From positions 1 to 60,322 of the forward strand of contig CCNC01000130.1 of assembly GCA_000824845.1 (NCBI GenBank): DNA of 60,322 bases. Direction: 5' to 3'. Positions within the stretch are counted from its first letter, which is position 1; each line of letters opens with the position of its first letter. Source of the DNA: Mesorhizobium sp. ORS 3359 (GTDB lineage: Bacteria > Pseudomonadota > Alphaproteobacteria > Rhizobiales > Rhizobiaceae). This document shows positions 35,373 through 43,470 of the stretch, in pieces. The notes under the pieces were generated by a model, which was given only the letters and a program-made list of their open reading frames with translations, had not been told where the DNA came from and did no database searches. A program made the translations under genes and the position numbers.

Positions 35373-35993
35373 ATGAATGAATTCGCCAGCGACGTCGCCT
35401 TCACACCGACCGTGAAGGCCATCCAGTCGCGCAAGGGATCGCGCGATTCCTATGCGCGCGTCGAGCAGCGCGGCGGCTGGCGAGCCACGATCACGCCGGA
35501 TCTCGCAGCCTTCATCGAAGCGCAGACCAGCGCGTTCCTGGCGACGGCCAACGCCGATGGGCAGCCCTATGTCCAGCATCGCGGCGGGCCGGCCGGCTTC
35601 CTCAAGGTGCTGGACGAGCACACGATCGGCTTTGCCGATTTTTCCGGCAACCGCCAGTTCATCACCCAGGGCAACCTGCAGGACAATGACCAGGCATTCC
35701 TGTTCCTGATCGACTATATGCTCAGGCAGCGCATCAAGGTCTGGGGCAGGGCGCGGGTCGTCGAAAACGACCCGGAGCTGACGGCGAGGCTGATGCCGGC
35801 GGACTACAAGGCAAAGCCGGAGCAGGCGATCCTGTTCACGGTCACGGCCTGGGATGCCAATTGTCCTCAGCACATACCGCAGCGTTTCGAGGCGGCGGAT
35901 GTCGCGGCGGCGCTCGCCGAGCGGGATCGGCGCATCGCCGGCCTAGAGCAGGAGATTGCCCGCTTGCGCGGAAATGCGGCGGCTAAGGTCTAG
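35373..35993 (+). CDS. Pyridoxamine 5'-phosphate oxidase family protein
   Basis: 206 residues from the ATG at 35373. Split-barrel FMN-binding fold: FIEAQTSAFLATANADGQPYVQHRGGPAGFLKVLDEHTIGFADFSGNRQF is the typical core, written here as continuous only in the protein, with RIKVWGRARVV later. The C-terminus adds a short coiled segment (AERDRRIAGLEQEIARL). It is a general flavin-dependent oxidoreductase rather than PdxH. Probably regulated by the divergent LysR protein. Its TAG stop is shared, as CTAG, with the convergent YdcF gene. Confidence 0.88.
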   Translation: MNEFASDVAFTPTVKAIQSRKGSRDSYARVEQRGGWRATITPDLAAFIEAQTSAFLATANADGQPYVQHRGGPAGFLKVLDEHTIGFADFSGNRQFITQGNLQDNDQAFLFLIDYMLRQRIKVWGRARVVENDPELTARLMPADYKAKPEQAILFTVTAWDANCPQHIPQRFEAADVAAALAERDRRIAGLEQEIARLRGNAAAKV

Positions 35994-36718
35994 TTCTTCA
36001 CCGCGGTCGATGCTTCGGCAAGCGTCATGCCTTCGGGCGTCGTGCGAAGCGGCAGGAAGCCGCGCGCCAGCGAGAGCACATATTTGCTGTATTCGGTCAG
36101 CAGCACGCGCAGTGCTTCCGGCTTGGTCAGCCAGCCGCCATTGCCGAGATTGGTGTTGACCACCGGGTAGGGCTCAAGGCGCGCGCCATGCAGCAGCCGG
36201 CCCATTTCGAGCAGGCTGCGCGGCATGTGGTAATTGTTGGTGACGATGATGATGCTGCCATAGGCGTGGTTTTCCACCCATTTGGCGCTTTCCTCGGCAT
36301 TGCCGATGGTGTCGAGCGCGGCACGGTCGATGTCGACACAGCAAGAGAAGAGCCGCTTGTCACCACCCATCGCCGCCTGCAACTGGCGTTTGGTGGCCGA
36401 CGGATGGACGCCGCTGATCAGCAGCCGTTCGCCCTTGCCGGACGCCAGCAGGCCCATGGCGGCGTCTAGCCGCGACTGCCCGCCGGTGAGCACGATTATG
36501 GCATCCGCCCTGGCCGGGTCGAGCGGCGTCGTCATATGGCTGACCTTGTCGGCGAACCAGCCGAAGCCGCCGGCGAAAAGCACCAGCGCGGCGAGAGCGA
36601 CAAAACCGCAGACGCGCAGGGCGGGCCGCAGACGACCAAGCCTGACGGGGGCGGCTGCGCGCGCACGCACTGCCGGCATCCGTCCAGCCGTCTCGATCTG
36701 CTCCCGCGCTTCCATCAT
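35990..36718 (-). CDS. YdcF/DUF218 family membrane-anchored protein
   Basis: 242 residues with one transmembrane segment near residues 35-55 (LRVCGFVALAALVLFAGGFGWF). The DUF218 domain follows: DAIIVLTGGQSRLDAAMGLLASGKGERLLISGVH and later SIIIVTNNYHMPRSLLEMGRLL. The family (SanA/YdcF/ElyC) is linked to envelope integrity and peptidoglycan or cyclic-polysaccharide metabolism; exact activity unknown. It follows ftsX on the same strand after 157 bp; that gap has two TTAA motifs not at CtrA spacing and no gene. Confidence 0.88.
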   Translation of the reverse strand: MMEAREQIETAGRMPAVRARAAAPVRLGRLRPALRVCGFVALAALVLFAGGFGWFADKVSHMTTPLDPARADAIIVLTGGQSRLDAAMGLLASGKGERLLISGVHPSATKRQLQAAMGGDKRLFSCCVDIDRAALDTIGNAEESAKWVENHAYGSIIIVTNNYHMPRSLLEMGRLLHGARLEPYPVVNTNLGNGGWLTKPEALRVLLTEYSKYVLSLARGFLPLRTTPEGMTLAEASTAVKN

Positions 36719-36875
36719 CGCCAGGTTAATCCTGAAAGCTTCTAATGGTTAACTCTGAAATGCGGCCTTTGATAGGTGAGACGGCGCACTTTGCGTTACG
36801 GCACCTGCCCAACCCGTGATCGTTGCCTTGTTTGTATGCAACGCCTTCCTCGGGCTTTCGGCTGGAGCTCATGGA

Positions 36876-37865
36876 TCAGCCCGCATCCGGCTGGCGAACG
36901 TCGATGTCGCTGAGATAGGCGACGACGGTCGCGTGCGAGGTGGCCGCGGTCAGCGCGCCGATCACAAGCACCATCAGGCCGACGCCGAAATAGCCGGCGG
37001 AGCCAATGGCGAAATTGCCGAATAAGGCGGTCGCCTGGTCGGCCTCGGGCGTCGCCATGTTGCGCGACGACCACCAGGAAAAGACGATGAAGACGACGAT
37101 CGCGAGCGCACCGCCGGCGGCCGCGCCCTTCATGCCGGTGACCAGGAAATGCCAGCGGAATTCGCGCGCGATGAAGCGCGCCTCGGCGCCGACGAAATGC
37201 AGCACCTCGATGATATGGCCGTTGCCGGCCATGGCGCCGCGCGTGGCGAACACCACCGTCAGCACCGTCGCCGAGAGCATCAGCGCCAGAACGGCGATGC
37301 CGATCGTCACCGTCGTGTGCGCCATGGCGACGAGGCGGTCGACCCAGGTGCGGTGGTCGTCGAGCGCGGCGCTCGGGATCTTGGGCGTGATGGCCGCGCG
37401 CATGGCGGCAAAGTCAGGCGGGCTGGCCTCGTCGATGGTGACGATGATGAGGCGCGGCACCGGCAGCTCGTCGATGTTGAGGCCGCTGCCCAGCCATGGT
37501 TCCAAAAGGCGCGCCGTCGCGTCGCGGTCGATGATCTTGGTGCCCTTCACCCCGGGGAACTCGCTGGCGATCTGCGAGGCCTGCGCAAGCGCCGCCTCCA
37601 TGTCGAGGCCGTCGGCCGGCTTGATCTGGATCGTCGCCTCGCGCGAGATCTGGTTCTCCCAGACCGAGGCGGTGTCGCGCACCAGCGTCACCGCGCCGAA
37701 GGTGAGGCAGGACAGGAAGGTCATGATGGCGATGACCAGCACCAGCGCCCGCCCGGCGATGTTCTGCGCCGGCACGATCGGCGCCGTCTTGCGCTGGACG
37801 CGCCGGACCGTCACCGGCGCCTCGGCGGTTTCATCCTGGAGGTGATCGGCCGGAAAGTCAGTCAT
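36876..37865 (-). CDS. ftsX: Cell division protein FtsX
   Basis: 329 residues. A basic cytoplasmic N-terminus leads to a first membrane helix near residue 45, then a large periplasmic domain of about 115 residues, and three C-terminal membrane helices, the FtsX topology. The VEIMRLVGA-like core is seen as HIIEVLHFVGAEARFIAREF. With FtsE it forms the divisome ABC complex that activates peptidoglycan hydrolases. The start lies inside the 3' end of ftsE (8-bp overlap), so the two are coupled. Confidence 0.93.
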   Translation of the reverse strand: MTDFPADHLQDETAEAPVTVRRVQRKTAPIVPAQNIAGRALVLVIAIMTFLSCLTFGAVTLVRDTASVWENQISREATIQIKPADGLDMEAALAQASQIASEFPGVKGTKIIDRDATARLLEPWLGSGLNIDELPVPRLIIVTIDEASPPDFAAMRAAITPKIPSAALDDHRTWVDRLVAMAHTTVTIGIAVLALMLSATVLTVVFATRGAMAGNGHIIEVLHFVGAEARFIAREFRWHFLVTGMKGAAAGGALAIVVFIVFSWWSSRNMATPEADQATALFGNFAIGSAGYFGVGLMVLVIGALTAATSHATVVAYLSDIDVRQPDAG

Positions 37866-38517
37866 AGACGTCCAACCTTCCGCCGGCCAGAATCATGCGG
37901 CGCGCATCGACCTGCTCCATCAGGCCGAGGTCGTGGGTGGCGATGACGACGGCGGTGCCCAGTCGATTCAATTCGATGAAGAGTCTCAGCAGCCGGCGCG
38001 CCAGCGGCGGGTCGACATTGCCTGTGGGCTCGTCGGCCAAAAGGATCTCCGGCTGTTCGATCAAGGCTCGCGCAATCGCGGCGCGCTGCTTCTCGCCGCC
38101 GGAGAGCACCGGCGGCAGCACATGCATGCGGTCGCCGAGGCCGACCCATTTCAGTAGCTCGGTGACGTCGGTGCGGTAGCTCGCCTCCTCGCGCCCGCGC
38201 ACGCGCAGGGGCAGCGCGACGTTCTCGTAGGTCGTCATGTGGTCGAGCAGGCGGAAATCCTGGAACACCACGCCAATGCGGCGGCGCAGCAGCGGCAATT
38301 CGCTGCGCGAGATGCGCGACCGGTCCTTGCCGAAGATGGTGATCAGGCCGCGCGTCGGCTTCAGCGACATGAACAAAAGGCGCAGCAACGTCGTCTTGCC
38401 GGCGCCCGAGGGGCCGCTCAGGAACTGAAAGGAGCGCTCCGGAATGTGCAGGGAGATGTCGCGGAGGATTTCCGGACCCATGCCATAGCGGAGGCCGACA
38501 TTTTCGAAGCGGATCAC
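37858..38517 (-). CDS. ftsE: Cell division ATP-binding protein FtsE
   Basis: 219 residues if started at GTG 38517, which gives the family N-terminus VIRFENVGLRYG and the standard FtsE length, with AGG about 9 bases upstream; an ATG at 38556 is in frame but adds atypical residues. ABC ATPase: Walker A SGPSGAGKTTLL, Q-loop VFQDFRLL, signature LSGGEKQRAAIARAL, Walker B ILLADEPTGNVDP. Cytoplasmic partner of FtsX. A perfect CtrA-type box lies about 70 bp upstream. Confidence 0.94.
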   Translation of the reverse strand: MIRFENVGLRYGMGPEILRDISLHIPERSFQFLSGPSGAGKTTLLRLLFMSLKPTRGLITIFGKDRSRISRSELPLLRRRIGVVFQDFRLLDHMTTYENVALPLRVRGREEASYRTDVTELLKWVGLGDRMHVLPPVLSGGEKQRAAIARALIEQPEILLADEPTGNVDPPLARRLLRLFIELNRLGTAVVIATHDLGLMEQVDARRMILAGGRLDVYD

Positions 38518-38586
38518 GTTCGGCGACCTGAAACTTTCGGCGGCGACGCGCCACAATCTACATTAACAGACCATCGGCCGGCATGG

Positions 38587-38601
38587 TTAACCGGCGGTTA
38601 A
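38587..38601. promoter_or_regulatory. Putative CtrA-binding box upstream of ftsE
   Basis: TTAA-CCGGCGG-TTAA is an exact match to the alphaproteobacterial CtrA consensus TTAA-N7-TTAA. It lies 70 bp upstream of the ftsE GTG and 97 bp upstream of the divergent hypothetical gene. A further TTAAC half-site is at about 38650. CtrA controls cell-cycle genes, and ftsEX acts in division. Confidence 0.55.
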
Positions 38602-38697
38602 TTTTTGAACGATCGGTACTCGTCAAAGCCATTCCGGTGGGGAAGCGTTAACCAATTCCGTTTACGCAAAAGAAACGAAGACTGCACTGGTGCCGTA

Positions 38698-39333
38698 ATG
38701 GCTGAGAATAGAACCGCGCGCCCCGTTTCCGGCGAAATCATGACCGGCACGGCAACACATGCCGCGCCGGAGCGCGTCATGTCCAATGCGGCCGACATCG
38801 TCGATGCCGACTATGTGGTGTTGCCGCGTTTTGCCGCGCATCCGGAGCGATCGCCGCCCCAGCCGCAGATCCCGCCGACCCCGTCGATCGAAGGCATGGG
38901 CATGCTCCGCAAGCCGGACGCCGCGCCGTCGCGGCCCTCACGTGGCGGACCGATGTTCTGGATCGCAGGCGTCGGCATAGCTCTCGCCTCGTTCTGGGTT
39001 TCGGGCGGTCATGCGCTGGTCCGGCACAGTCCGTTCTGGGTAACCGCTGGGCCGGCGAGCGCGCTCACCATTTCCGGCGTGACGTCGCGCATCGATGCGT
39101 CGGGCCTGAAACCGGTGTTGTTCGTCGATGGAGAGGCAGCCAATGACGGTGTGACATCGCAAGCACTGCCGCCGCTCGAAATCCGCGTCACCGACAACAA
39201 CGCCAACATCACCCGTTACAGGCTGGGGACATCCAATCGCGCATTGGCGCCCGGCGAAAGATTCGGCTTTTCCAGCCGGCTCGATGTGCCTAGAAACGGC
39301 GTCAGGACTGTCTCAGTAATCTTCGCCGGCTAG
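38698..39333 (+). CDS. Hypothetical membrane protein divergent from ftsEX
   Basis: About 211 residues from the ATG at 38698 (an upstream in-frame ATG at 38605 lies close to the CtrA box). The N-terminal 80 residues are polar and proline-rich, consistent with a cytoplasmic linker; one transmembrane segment (PMFWIAGVGIALASFWVSGGH) follows; the C-terminal 110 residues form a periplasmic beta-rich domain (LTISGVTSRID, LPPLEIRVTDNNANITRY, GFSSRLDVPRNGVRTVSVIF) resembling DUF3426-type domains. Homologues divergent from ftsEX in rhizobia often carry an N-terminal zinc ribbon; none is visible here. Function unknown; position suggests an envelope or division role. Confidence 0.75.
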   Translation: MAENRTARPVSGEIMTGTATHAAPERVMSNAADIVDADYVVLPRFAAHPERSPPQPQIPPTPSIEGMGMLRKPDAAPSRPSRGGPMFWIAGVGIALASFWVSGGHALVRHSPFWVTAGPASALTISGVTSRIDASGLKPVLFVDGEAANDGVTSQALPPLEIRVTDNNANITRYRLGTSNRALAPGERFGFSSRLDVPRNGVRTVSVIFAG

Positions 39334-39409
39334 GTATGCCGATATTAGGTGAGGCCGGCCTGCGAAGAGCGGCTTCCCCCGCTCCCAGGTGATTTTGAAG
39401 GACGAGAGA

Positions 39410-39952
39410 ATGCCAGTTGTGCGTGGCAAGGACATCGAGGTCCTGTTTTCGGCGTCGGCGATCGCGCGCCGCAATCTCGAGCTCGCCAAGGAAATCGCCG
39501 GGCGCGACTATCACGATCTCTTGGTGATCTCGATCCTCAAGGGCTCGTTCGTCTTCGCCGCCGATCTCATCCGCGCCATGCATGATGTCGGCCTGTCGCC
39601 GGAAGTCGAGTTCATCTTCATCTCGAGCTACGGCGCCGGCACCACGAGCGGCGAGGTCAGGGTGCTGCGCGACATCGACAACGAAGTCGCCGGCCGCGAT
39701 GTGCTGTTGATCGACGACATACTGGAATCCGGCAAGACGCTTTCCTACACCCGCGACCTGATGCTTTCGCGCGGCGCCAGGAGCTGCGCCATTGCGGTGC
39801 TGCTCGACAAGCGGATGCGCCGCCAGACCGCGCTCAACGCCGACTATGTCGGCTTCGACTGCCCGGATTATTTCGTCGTCGGCTATGGCATGGATGTCGC
39901 CCACGCGTTCCGCGAGCTACCGTTCGTCGGGGTCGTGAAGGGCGACGCCTGA
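39410..39952 (+). CDS. hpt: Hypoxanthine phosphoribosyltransferase
   Basis: 180 residues from the ATG at 39410, with GGACGAGAG just upstream. Type I phosphoribosyltransferase: PP-loop region ISILKGSFVFAADLIR, the PRPP-binding motif DVLLIDDILESGKTL, and the C-terminal GFDCPDYFVVGYGMD that contacts the purine. It salvages hypoxanthine (and possibly guanine) to the nucleotide. It lies 83 bp upstream of cpdR. Confidence 0.95.
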   Translation: MPVVRGKDIEVLFSASAIARRNLELAKEIAGRDYHDLLVISILKGSFVFAADLIRAMHDVGLSPEVEFIFISSYGAGTTSGEVRVLRDIDNEVAGRDVLLIDDILESGKTLSYTRDLMLSRGARSCAIAVLLDKRMRRQTALNADYVGFDCPDYFVVGYGMDVAHAFRELPFVGVVKGDA

Positions 39953-40035
39953 GGGGGCGACGAAGTCATCCAGAAAAGCCTCCGATCGTTAGAATTTTCA
40001 GAAAACGTCAACATTTCGGCGGCATCTATCTCGGC

Positions 40036-40407
40036 ATGGCAAAGCTTCTGATCGTCGAGGACGATGAGTCCGTCCGCACCCTCGCAGCCCGCGCGCTGGA
40101 GCGCGACGGCCATAATGTCACCATCGCCACCGACGGCGCGCAGGGGCTGGACACGATCCGGCAGGCCCGCGGCGGCTACGATCTGGTGGTGTCCGACATC
40201 CGCATGCCGGAGATGGACGGCATCGAGATGGCGACTGCGGCCGCAAGAGAGTTCCCGACGCTGCGGATCATGCTGATGACCGGCTATGCCGACCAGCGCG
40301 AGCGCGCCGAGGAGCTCAACGGCATCATCCTCGACGTCGTGCAGAAGCCGTTCACGCTTGCCGAGATCCGCGCCCGCGTAGGCAAGGCGTTAAGCTGCTT
40401 CGCTTGA
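40036..40407 (+). CDS. cpdR: Cell-cycle response regulator CpdR
   Basis: 123 residues, a single receiver domain with no output domain. Acidic pocket Glu8/Asp9, phosphoacceptor Asp54 in VVSDIRMPEMDG, and the conserved switch Lys in VVQKPFTL. Length and sequence match CpdR. Unphosphorylated CpdR docks at the cell pole and primes ClpXP to degrade cell-cycle substrates, including factors of the CtrA circuit; phosphorylation comes through CckA-ChpT. Its last 18 bases overlap the end of the convergent DMT transporter gene. Confidence 0.93.
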   Translation: MAKLLIVEDDESVRTLAARALERDGHNVTIATDGAQGLDTIRQARGGYDLVVSDIRMPEMDGIEMATAAAREFPTLRIMLMTGYADQRERAEELNGIILDVVQKPFTLAEIRARVGKALSCFA

Positions 40408-41343
40408 GACCGCACCCGCCGCGGGTGCTGCGCTTCGCCGGCGCTCGCCGTTGAGCGCAAGCAGGCCGGCGCCGATGATGAGCGCCGCGCCGAGCACGGT
40501 CGTTTCGCGCGGCACTTCGGCGAAGAACAGGAAACCCCACAGCGGCGACCACAGGATGCCGGTGTATTCGAAGGTGGCGACGCGGTTTGCCGGCGCCATG
40601 CGGTAGGCTTGCGACAAGAGGATCATGCCGGCGGACGCGACGAAGCCGCAGGCGGCCATCTTCAGGAAATCCGGCATCGTCGGCCACACCCATGGCCGCA
40701 CCAGGAATTCGACGCTCGGATGCGCCGCATGGGTGATGCCGGCGAGATGGAAGACGGTCGCGACCGCGACGGCGCCGCTGAGATAGGCGCCGTTCTGGTA
40801 GAAGGCCATCACGGTCGACGATTCGGTGTCGCCGATGCGGCGCGCCATCAACTGCGAAAAGCCGTAGAGAAAGGCCGAGCCCAGCGACAGCAGCGCCGCC
40901 CAGTCGAACACGCCGGCGCCCGGGCGCACCATCACCAGCACACCGACAAGGCCGATCAGCACCGTCGCCAACGTCTTCCACGAGACCCGCTCGCCGAGAT
41001 AAGGTCCGGCCATCGCCATGATGAACAGCGGCGCCATGAAATAGAGCGCCACCGCGTCGGCCAAGGGCAAGGCCGCGATCGCGAGATAATAGACCGTATA
41101 GGACGAGAACTGGATGAAGGCGCGCAGCGTCAGCAGGCCGAAGCGCTTGGACAGCACCGCCTTCAGGCCGACATCGGCCTGGACGATGACGATCAGGATC
41201 GGCAGCGCGACAATGGCGCGGATCGCCATCACCTCGGTCACCGGATAGCCGCCCGACACCGCCTTCACCAGCGGATCCTGCAGAGAGAAGACCAGCACGC
41301 CGAGGCAAAGGCTCAGAATGCCAAGCACCAACCGGTTCCGCAT
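40390..41343 (-). CDS. DMT/EamA family transporter
   Basis: 317 residues with ten hydrophobic segments in two EamA repeats (MRNRLVLGILSLCLGVLVFSLQDPLVKAVSG start; second half from about residue 165). Typical residues include the A-S-Y-Y region IQFSSYTVYYLAIAALPLADAVALYF. Substrate unknown; relatives export amino acids or other metabolites. The leader holds a short ORF and an intrinsic terminator, so expression seems to be attenuated. Divergent from a LysR gene. Confidence 0.9.
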   Translation of the reverse strand: MRNRLVLGILSLCLGVLVFSLQDPLVKAVSGGYPVTEVMAIRAIVALPILIVIVQADVGLKAVLSKRFGLLTLRAFIQFSSYTVYYLAIAALPLADAVALYFMAPLFIMAMAGPYLGERVSWKTLATVLIGLVGVLVMVRPGAGVFDWAALLSLGSAFLYGFSQLMARRIGDTESSTVMAFYQNGAYLSGAVAVATVFHLAGITHAAHPSVEFLVRPWVWPTMPDFLKMAACGFVASAGMILLSQAYRMAPANRVATFEYTGILWSPLWGFLFFAEVPRETTVLGAALIIGAGLLALNGERRRSAAPAAGAVSSEAA

Positions 41344-41378
41344 CAGTCTCGGCCCCCCGCGAGCCGTAATCTAGGAGC

Positions 41379-41411
41379 AAAAAGAACCCGCTACCGTTTT
41401 CAGGCAGCGGG
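41379..41411 (-). terminator. Intrinsic terminator in the leader of the DMT transporter
   Basis: On the minus strand CCCGCTGCC (41411-41403) pairs with GGTAGCGGG (41395-41387), nine pairs with one G-U, around a 7-base loop, followed directly by TTCTTTTT (41386-41379). It is 36 bases upstream of the transporter start codon, downstream of any promoter between the divergent genes, so it should cut transcripts short unless antiterminated. Confidence 0.75.
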
Positions 41412-41459
41412 CACGAGTGAGGACTCTTCGATTGGTCCGCGGCCGATTCGCGACCGCAT
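41400..41459 (-). CDS. Putative 19-residue leader peptide
   Basis: A short frame encodes MRSRIGRGPIEESSLVPAA and stops at a TGA (41402-41400) located in the loop of the leader terminator; its last four sense codons form the 5' arm of the hairpin. A ribosome finishing this frame would sit on the hairpin and prevent it from forming. The ribosome binding site is weak (TTGGAT just upstream). No run of a single amino acid codon shows what would be sensed. Could be chance; its position is the argument. Confidence 0.4.
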   Translation of the reverse strand: MRSRIGRGPIEESSLVPAA

Positions 41460-41553
41460 ATCCAATGGGTATGGGAACTATCCTGCGGCGTTTGACATGT
41501 TGCAAACGAATTGAAATGATGTCAGCAATCAGATTTGCTTATGGCGATTTTCG

Positions 41554-42438
41554 ATGAGACCAGTCCTCGACAGCGACCTCCTGCGCACCTTCGTGGCGGT
41601 GGCCGAAACCGGCAATTTCACGCGCGCGGCGGAGAAAGCCGGGCGCACGCAATCGGCCGTGTCCATGCAGATGAAGAAGCTGGAGGACATGGTCGGCGAC
41701 AATCTGTTCGAGCGCGGCTCGCGCGGCGTGGCGCTGACGCGCCGCGGCGGCGAGTTGATCGCCAATGCGCGCCGGATCGTCTCGCTGCTGGACGAGACGG
41801 CGGCCTCGCTGGTGGCGCCACCGCTCGGCGGACTGGTGCGCATCGGCATCCCGGCCGAATATGGCCGCTCGATCCTGTCGCGGGCGCTGGGCGAATTCGC
41901 CAAGCGCCATCCGCGCGTCGAGGTCACGGTGCGCTACGCGCATTCGGATTCGCAGGTGAGGGCGCTCGCGACCGGCGAGCTCGATCTGGCCGTGGTGTTC
42001 GAATGGGAGGGCTCTTCCGGCGGCGAGGTGCTGATGCACGACCCGACGGTCTGGGTGACATCGACGCTGCACCGCATGCATGAGGAACGGCCGGTGCCGA
42101 TCGCGCTTTACAGCCGCAACGGCTGGTGCCGAGACTTCGCGATCAAGTCGCTGCAGCAGCGGGGCCTCGACTATCGCGTCGCCTACACCAGTGATACCAA
42201 TGGCGGTCTGACGCTCGCGGTGACTTCCGGTCTGGCGATCGCGCCCATCTCGCGCAGCAACATTCCGCCCGATTGCCGGGAACTGACGGCGGCCGACGGC
42301 TTCGGCGACATCGATTCGTCAAACGTCGTCCTGCACCGCAATCCGCTGGCGACCGGCGAGGCGATCGATGGCATGGAAAACGCGATCCGCGACGCCTTCA
42401 TGCTGACAAGGCAGGCGGGCGTAGCGGCCAGGCTTTAA
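41554..42438 (+). CDS. LysR family transcriptional regulator
   Basis: 294 residues. Winged HTH at the N-terminus (DLLRTFVAVAETGNFTRAAEKAGRTQSAVSMQMKKLEDMVG in the protein, with the classic QSAVSMQMKKLE recognition helix) and a periplasmic-binding-like effector domain. The group resembles IciA/NodD-distant LysR proteins that act beside exporters. It starts 210 bp from the divergent DMT transporter start and may regulate it. Its TAA stop is shared, as TTAA, with the convergent isomerase gene. Confidence 0.92.
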   Translation: MRPVLDSDLLRTFVAVAETGNFTRAAEKAGRTQSAVSMQMKKLEDMVGDNLFERGSRGVALTRRGGELIANARRIVSLLDETAASLVAPPLGGLVRIGIPAEYGRSILSRALGEFAKRHPRVEVTVRYAHSDSQVRALATGELDLAVVFEWEGSSGGEVLMHDPTVWVTSTLHRMHEERPVPIALYSRNGWCRDFAIKSLQQRGLDYRVAYTSDTNGGLTLAVTSGLAIAPISRSNIPPDCRELTAADGFGDIDSSNVVLHRNPLATGEAIDGMENAIRDAFMLTRQAGVAARL

Positions 42439-43037
42439 TCCGGCGGGCTGCTTTCGATCTGTCGGTCCCAGCGGATGGCGTCATCCAGGCGATCGTCGCC
42501 CCAGAACAATTCGCCGTCGACGACGAAATTGGGCGAGCCGAAAATGCCGAGCGCCTTGGCCTGTTCGGTCGCGGCGGCGAGATCAGCCTTGGCAGCGTCG
42601 CTGTCGGCCTGCCGCAGCACCGGTTCCGGTTTCTGCCCCGCCTTCTCGATGCTTGCGGAGATGTTCGGCTCGCTGCCGGCTGGCTCGCCCATCTCGAACC
42701 AGCGCCGGTAGCTCTCCCTGGCATAGGCTTCGCACCAGCCTTCGCGCGCGGCGATGATGGCGACACGGTTGGCTCGATCTAGTTCGGCGAGCGGATAAGG
42801 CGCCGGGAGCTTCGGCACCATCCTGTGCATCGCCGCGCGGCGCTCGATGTCACGCCACATATAGGCGGCCTTCACCGGCTTTTTGGCAAAGGGGACATTG
42901 TCCATCTCGATCATGATCGAGCGCACATTGAAGGGCCGCCAGCGGAATTCGATGCTGGTTTCGGCCTGAATCTCCGCCAGTCGCATCACCGAAAGGTAGG
43001 TGTAGGTGCTGCCGATGGAAAACCAGAAGTCGATCAT
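42435..43037 (-). CDS. 2-hydroxychromene-2-carboxylate isomerase (DsbA family)
   Basis: 200 residues from the ATG at 43037 (MIDFWFSIGSTYTYLS); the frame open upstream runs through repeat E. Kappa-class GST/DsbA-like thioredoxin fold with a helical insertion. The catalytic position is Ser/Thr (FSIGSTYTY) rather than CxxC, as in HCCA isomerases. Conserved GIFGSPNFVVDGELFWGDDRL is near the C-terminus. HCCA isomerases act in naphthalene-type degradation using glutathione; the real substrate here is unknown. Confidence 0.88.
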   Translation of the reverse strand: MIDFWFSIGSTYTYLSVMRLAEIQAETSIEFRWRPFNVRSIMIEMDNVPFAKKPVKAAYMWRDIERRAAMHRMVPKLPAPYPLAELDRANRVAIIAAREGWCEAYARESYRRWFEMGEPAGSEPNISASIEKAGQKPEPVLRQADSDAAKADLAAATEQAKALGIFGSPNFVVDGELFWGDDRLDDAIRWDRQIESSPPD

Positions 43038-43059
43038 CGCCGTGTCTCTTTGTTTTGAC

Positions 43060-43102
43060 GCAATTCCTGACGGAAAACCGCTCACACTTTTGCTGGAATT
43101 GC
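43060..43102. repeat. Palindromic repeat, arm class 2, copy E
   Basis: Arms GCAATTCC (43060-43067) and GGAATTGC (43095-43102) are identical to copies C and D; the core reads CGGAAAACCGCTCACACTTT and is one base shorter than theirs. It lies just upstream of the isomerase gene and downstream of the truncated VOC gene. Confidence 0.85.
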
Positions 43103-43152
43103 GCTGGACCTCGACGATATCGGCAGCCGGCCCGAAGGACAATCGATGGCGT

Positions 43153-43470
43153 TCAGTCGTTCTCGAAGAAGGTCAGGTGGTTGCCGAAAGGATCGATGAC
43201 GGTGACCTCCTTTGACCGCCACGGCGTCGCCTCAAGGCCCGGCCTGTTGAAGCGATATTTGCTCGCCGTCAACTCGCCGTGCAGGTCGGCGATACCGACC
43301 ACTTCGATGCGGACATGGGCGCCGGGCGAGCCGTCGCCGTGGTGCTCGCTCAGATGCAGCTCGCAGCCGTCGCGGGCGATGCCCATGTAGAGCGGCGCGT
43401 CGTCGTCGAAGCGATGCTCGAAGCGAACCTCGAAGCCGAGGAAGTCGAGAATGGGTAGGCGAGACTTACT
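43153..43470 (-). pseudogene. 5'-truncated VOC (glyoxalase/bleomycin resistance) gene
   Basis: The readable C-terminal part is clear VOC family: LDFLGFEVRFEHRFDDDAPLYM, then GIARDGCELHLSEHHGDG and the ending VTVIDPFGNHLTFFEND. But the first beta-alpha unit (about 25-30 residues) and any normal start codon are missing: upstream in frame there is only a junction running directly into the 3' end of the DUF4175 gene, with a TGA at 43473-43471. An internal ATG at 43386 would give 77 residues, too short for the paired fold. Most likely a remnant left by deletion or recombination at about 43450-43470. Confidence 0.65.
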
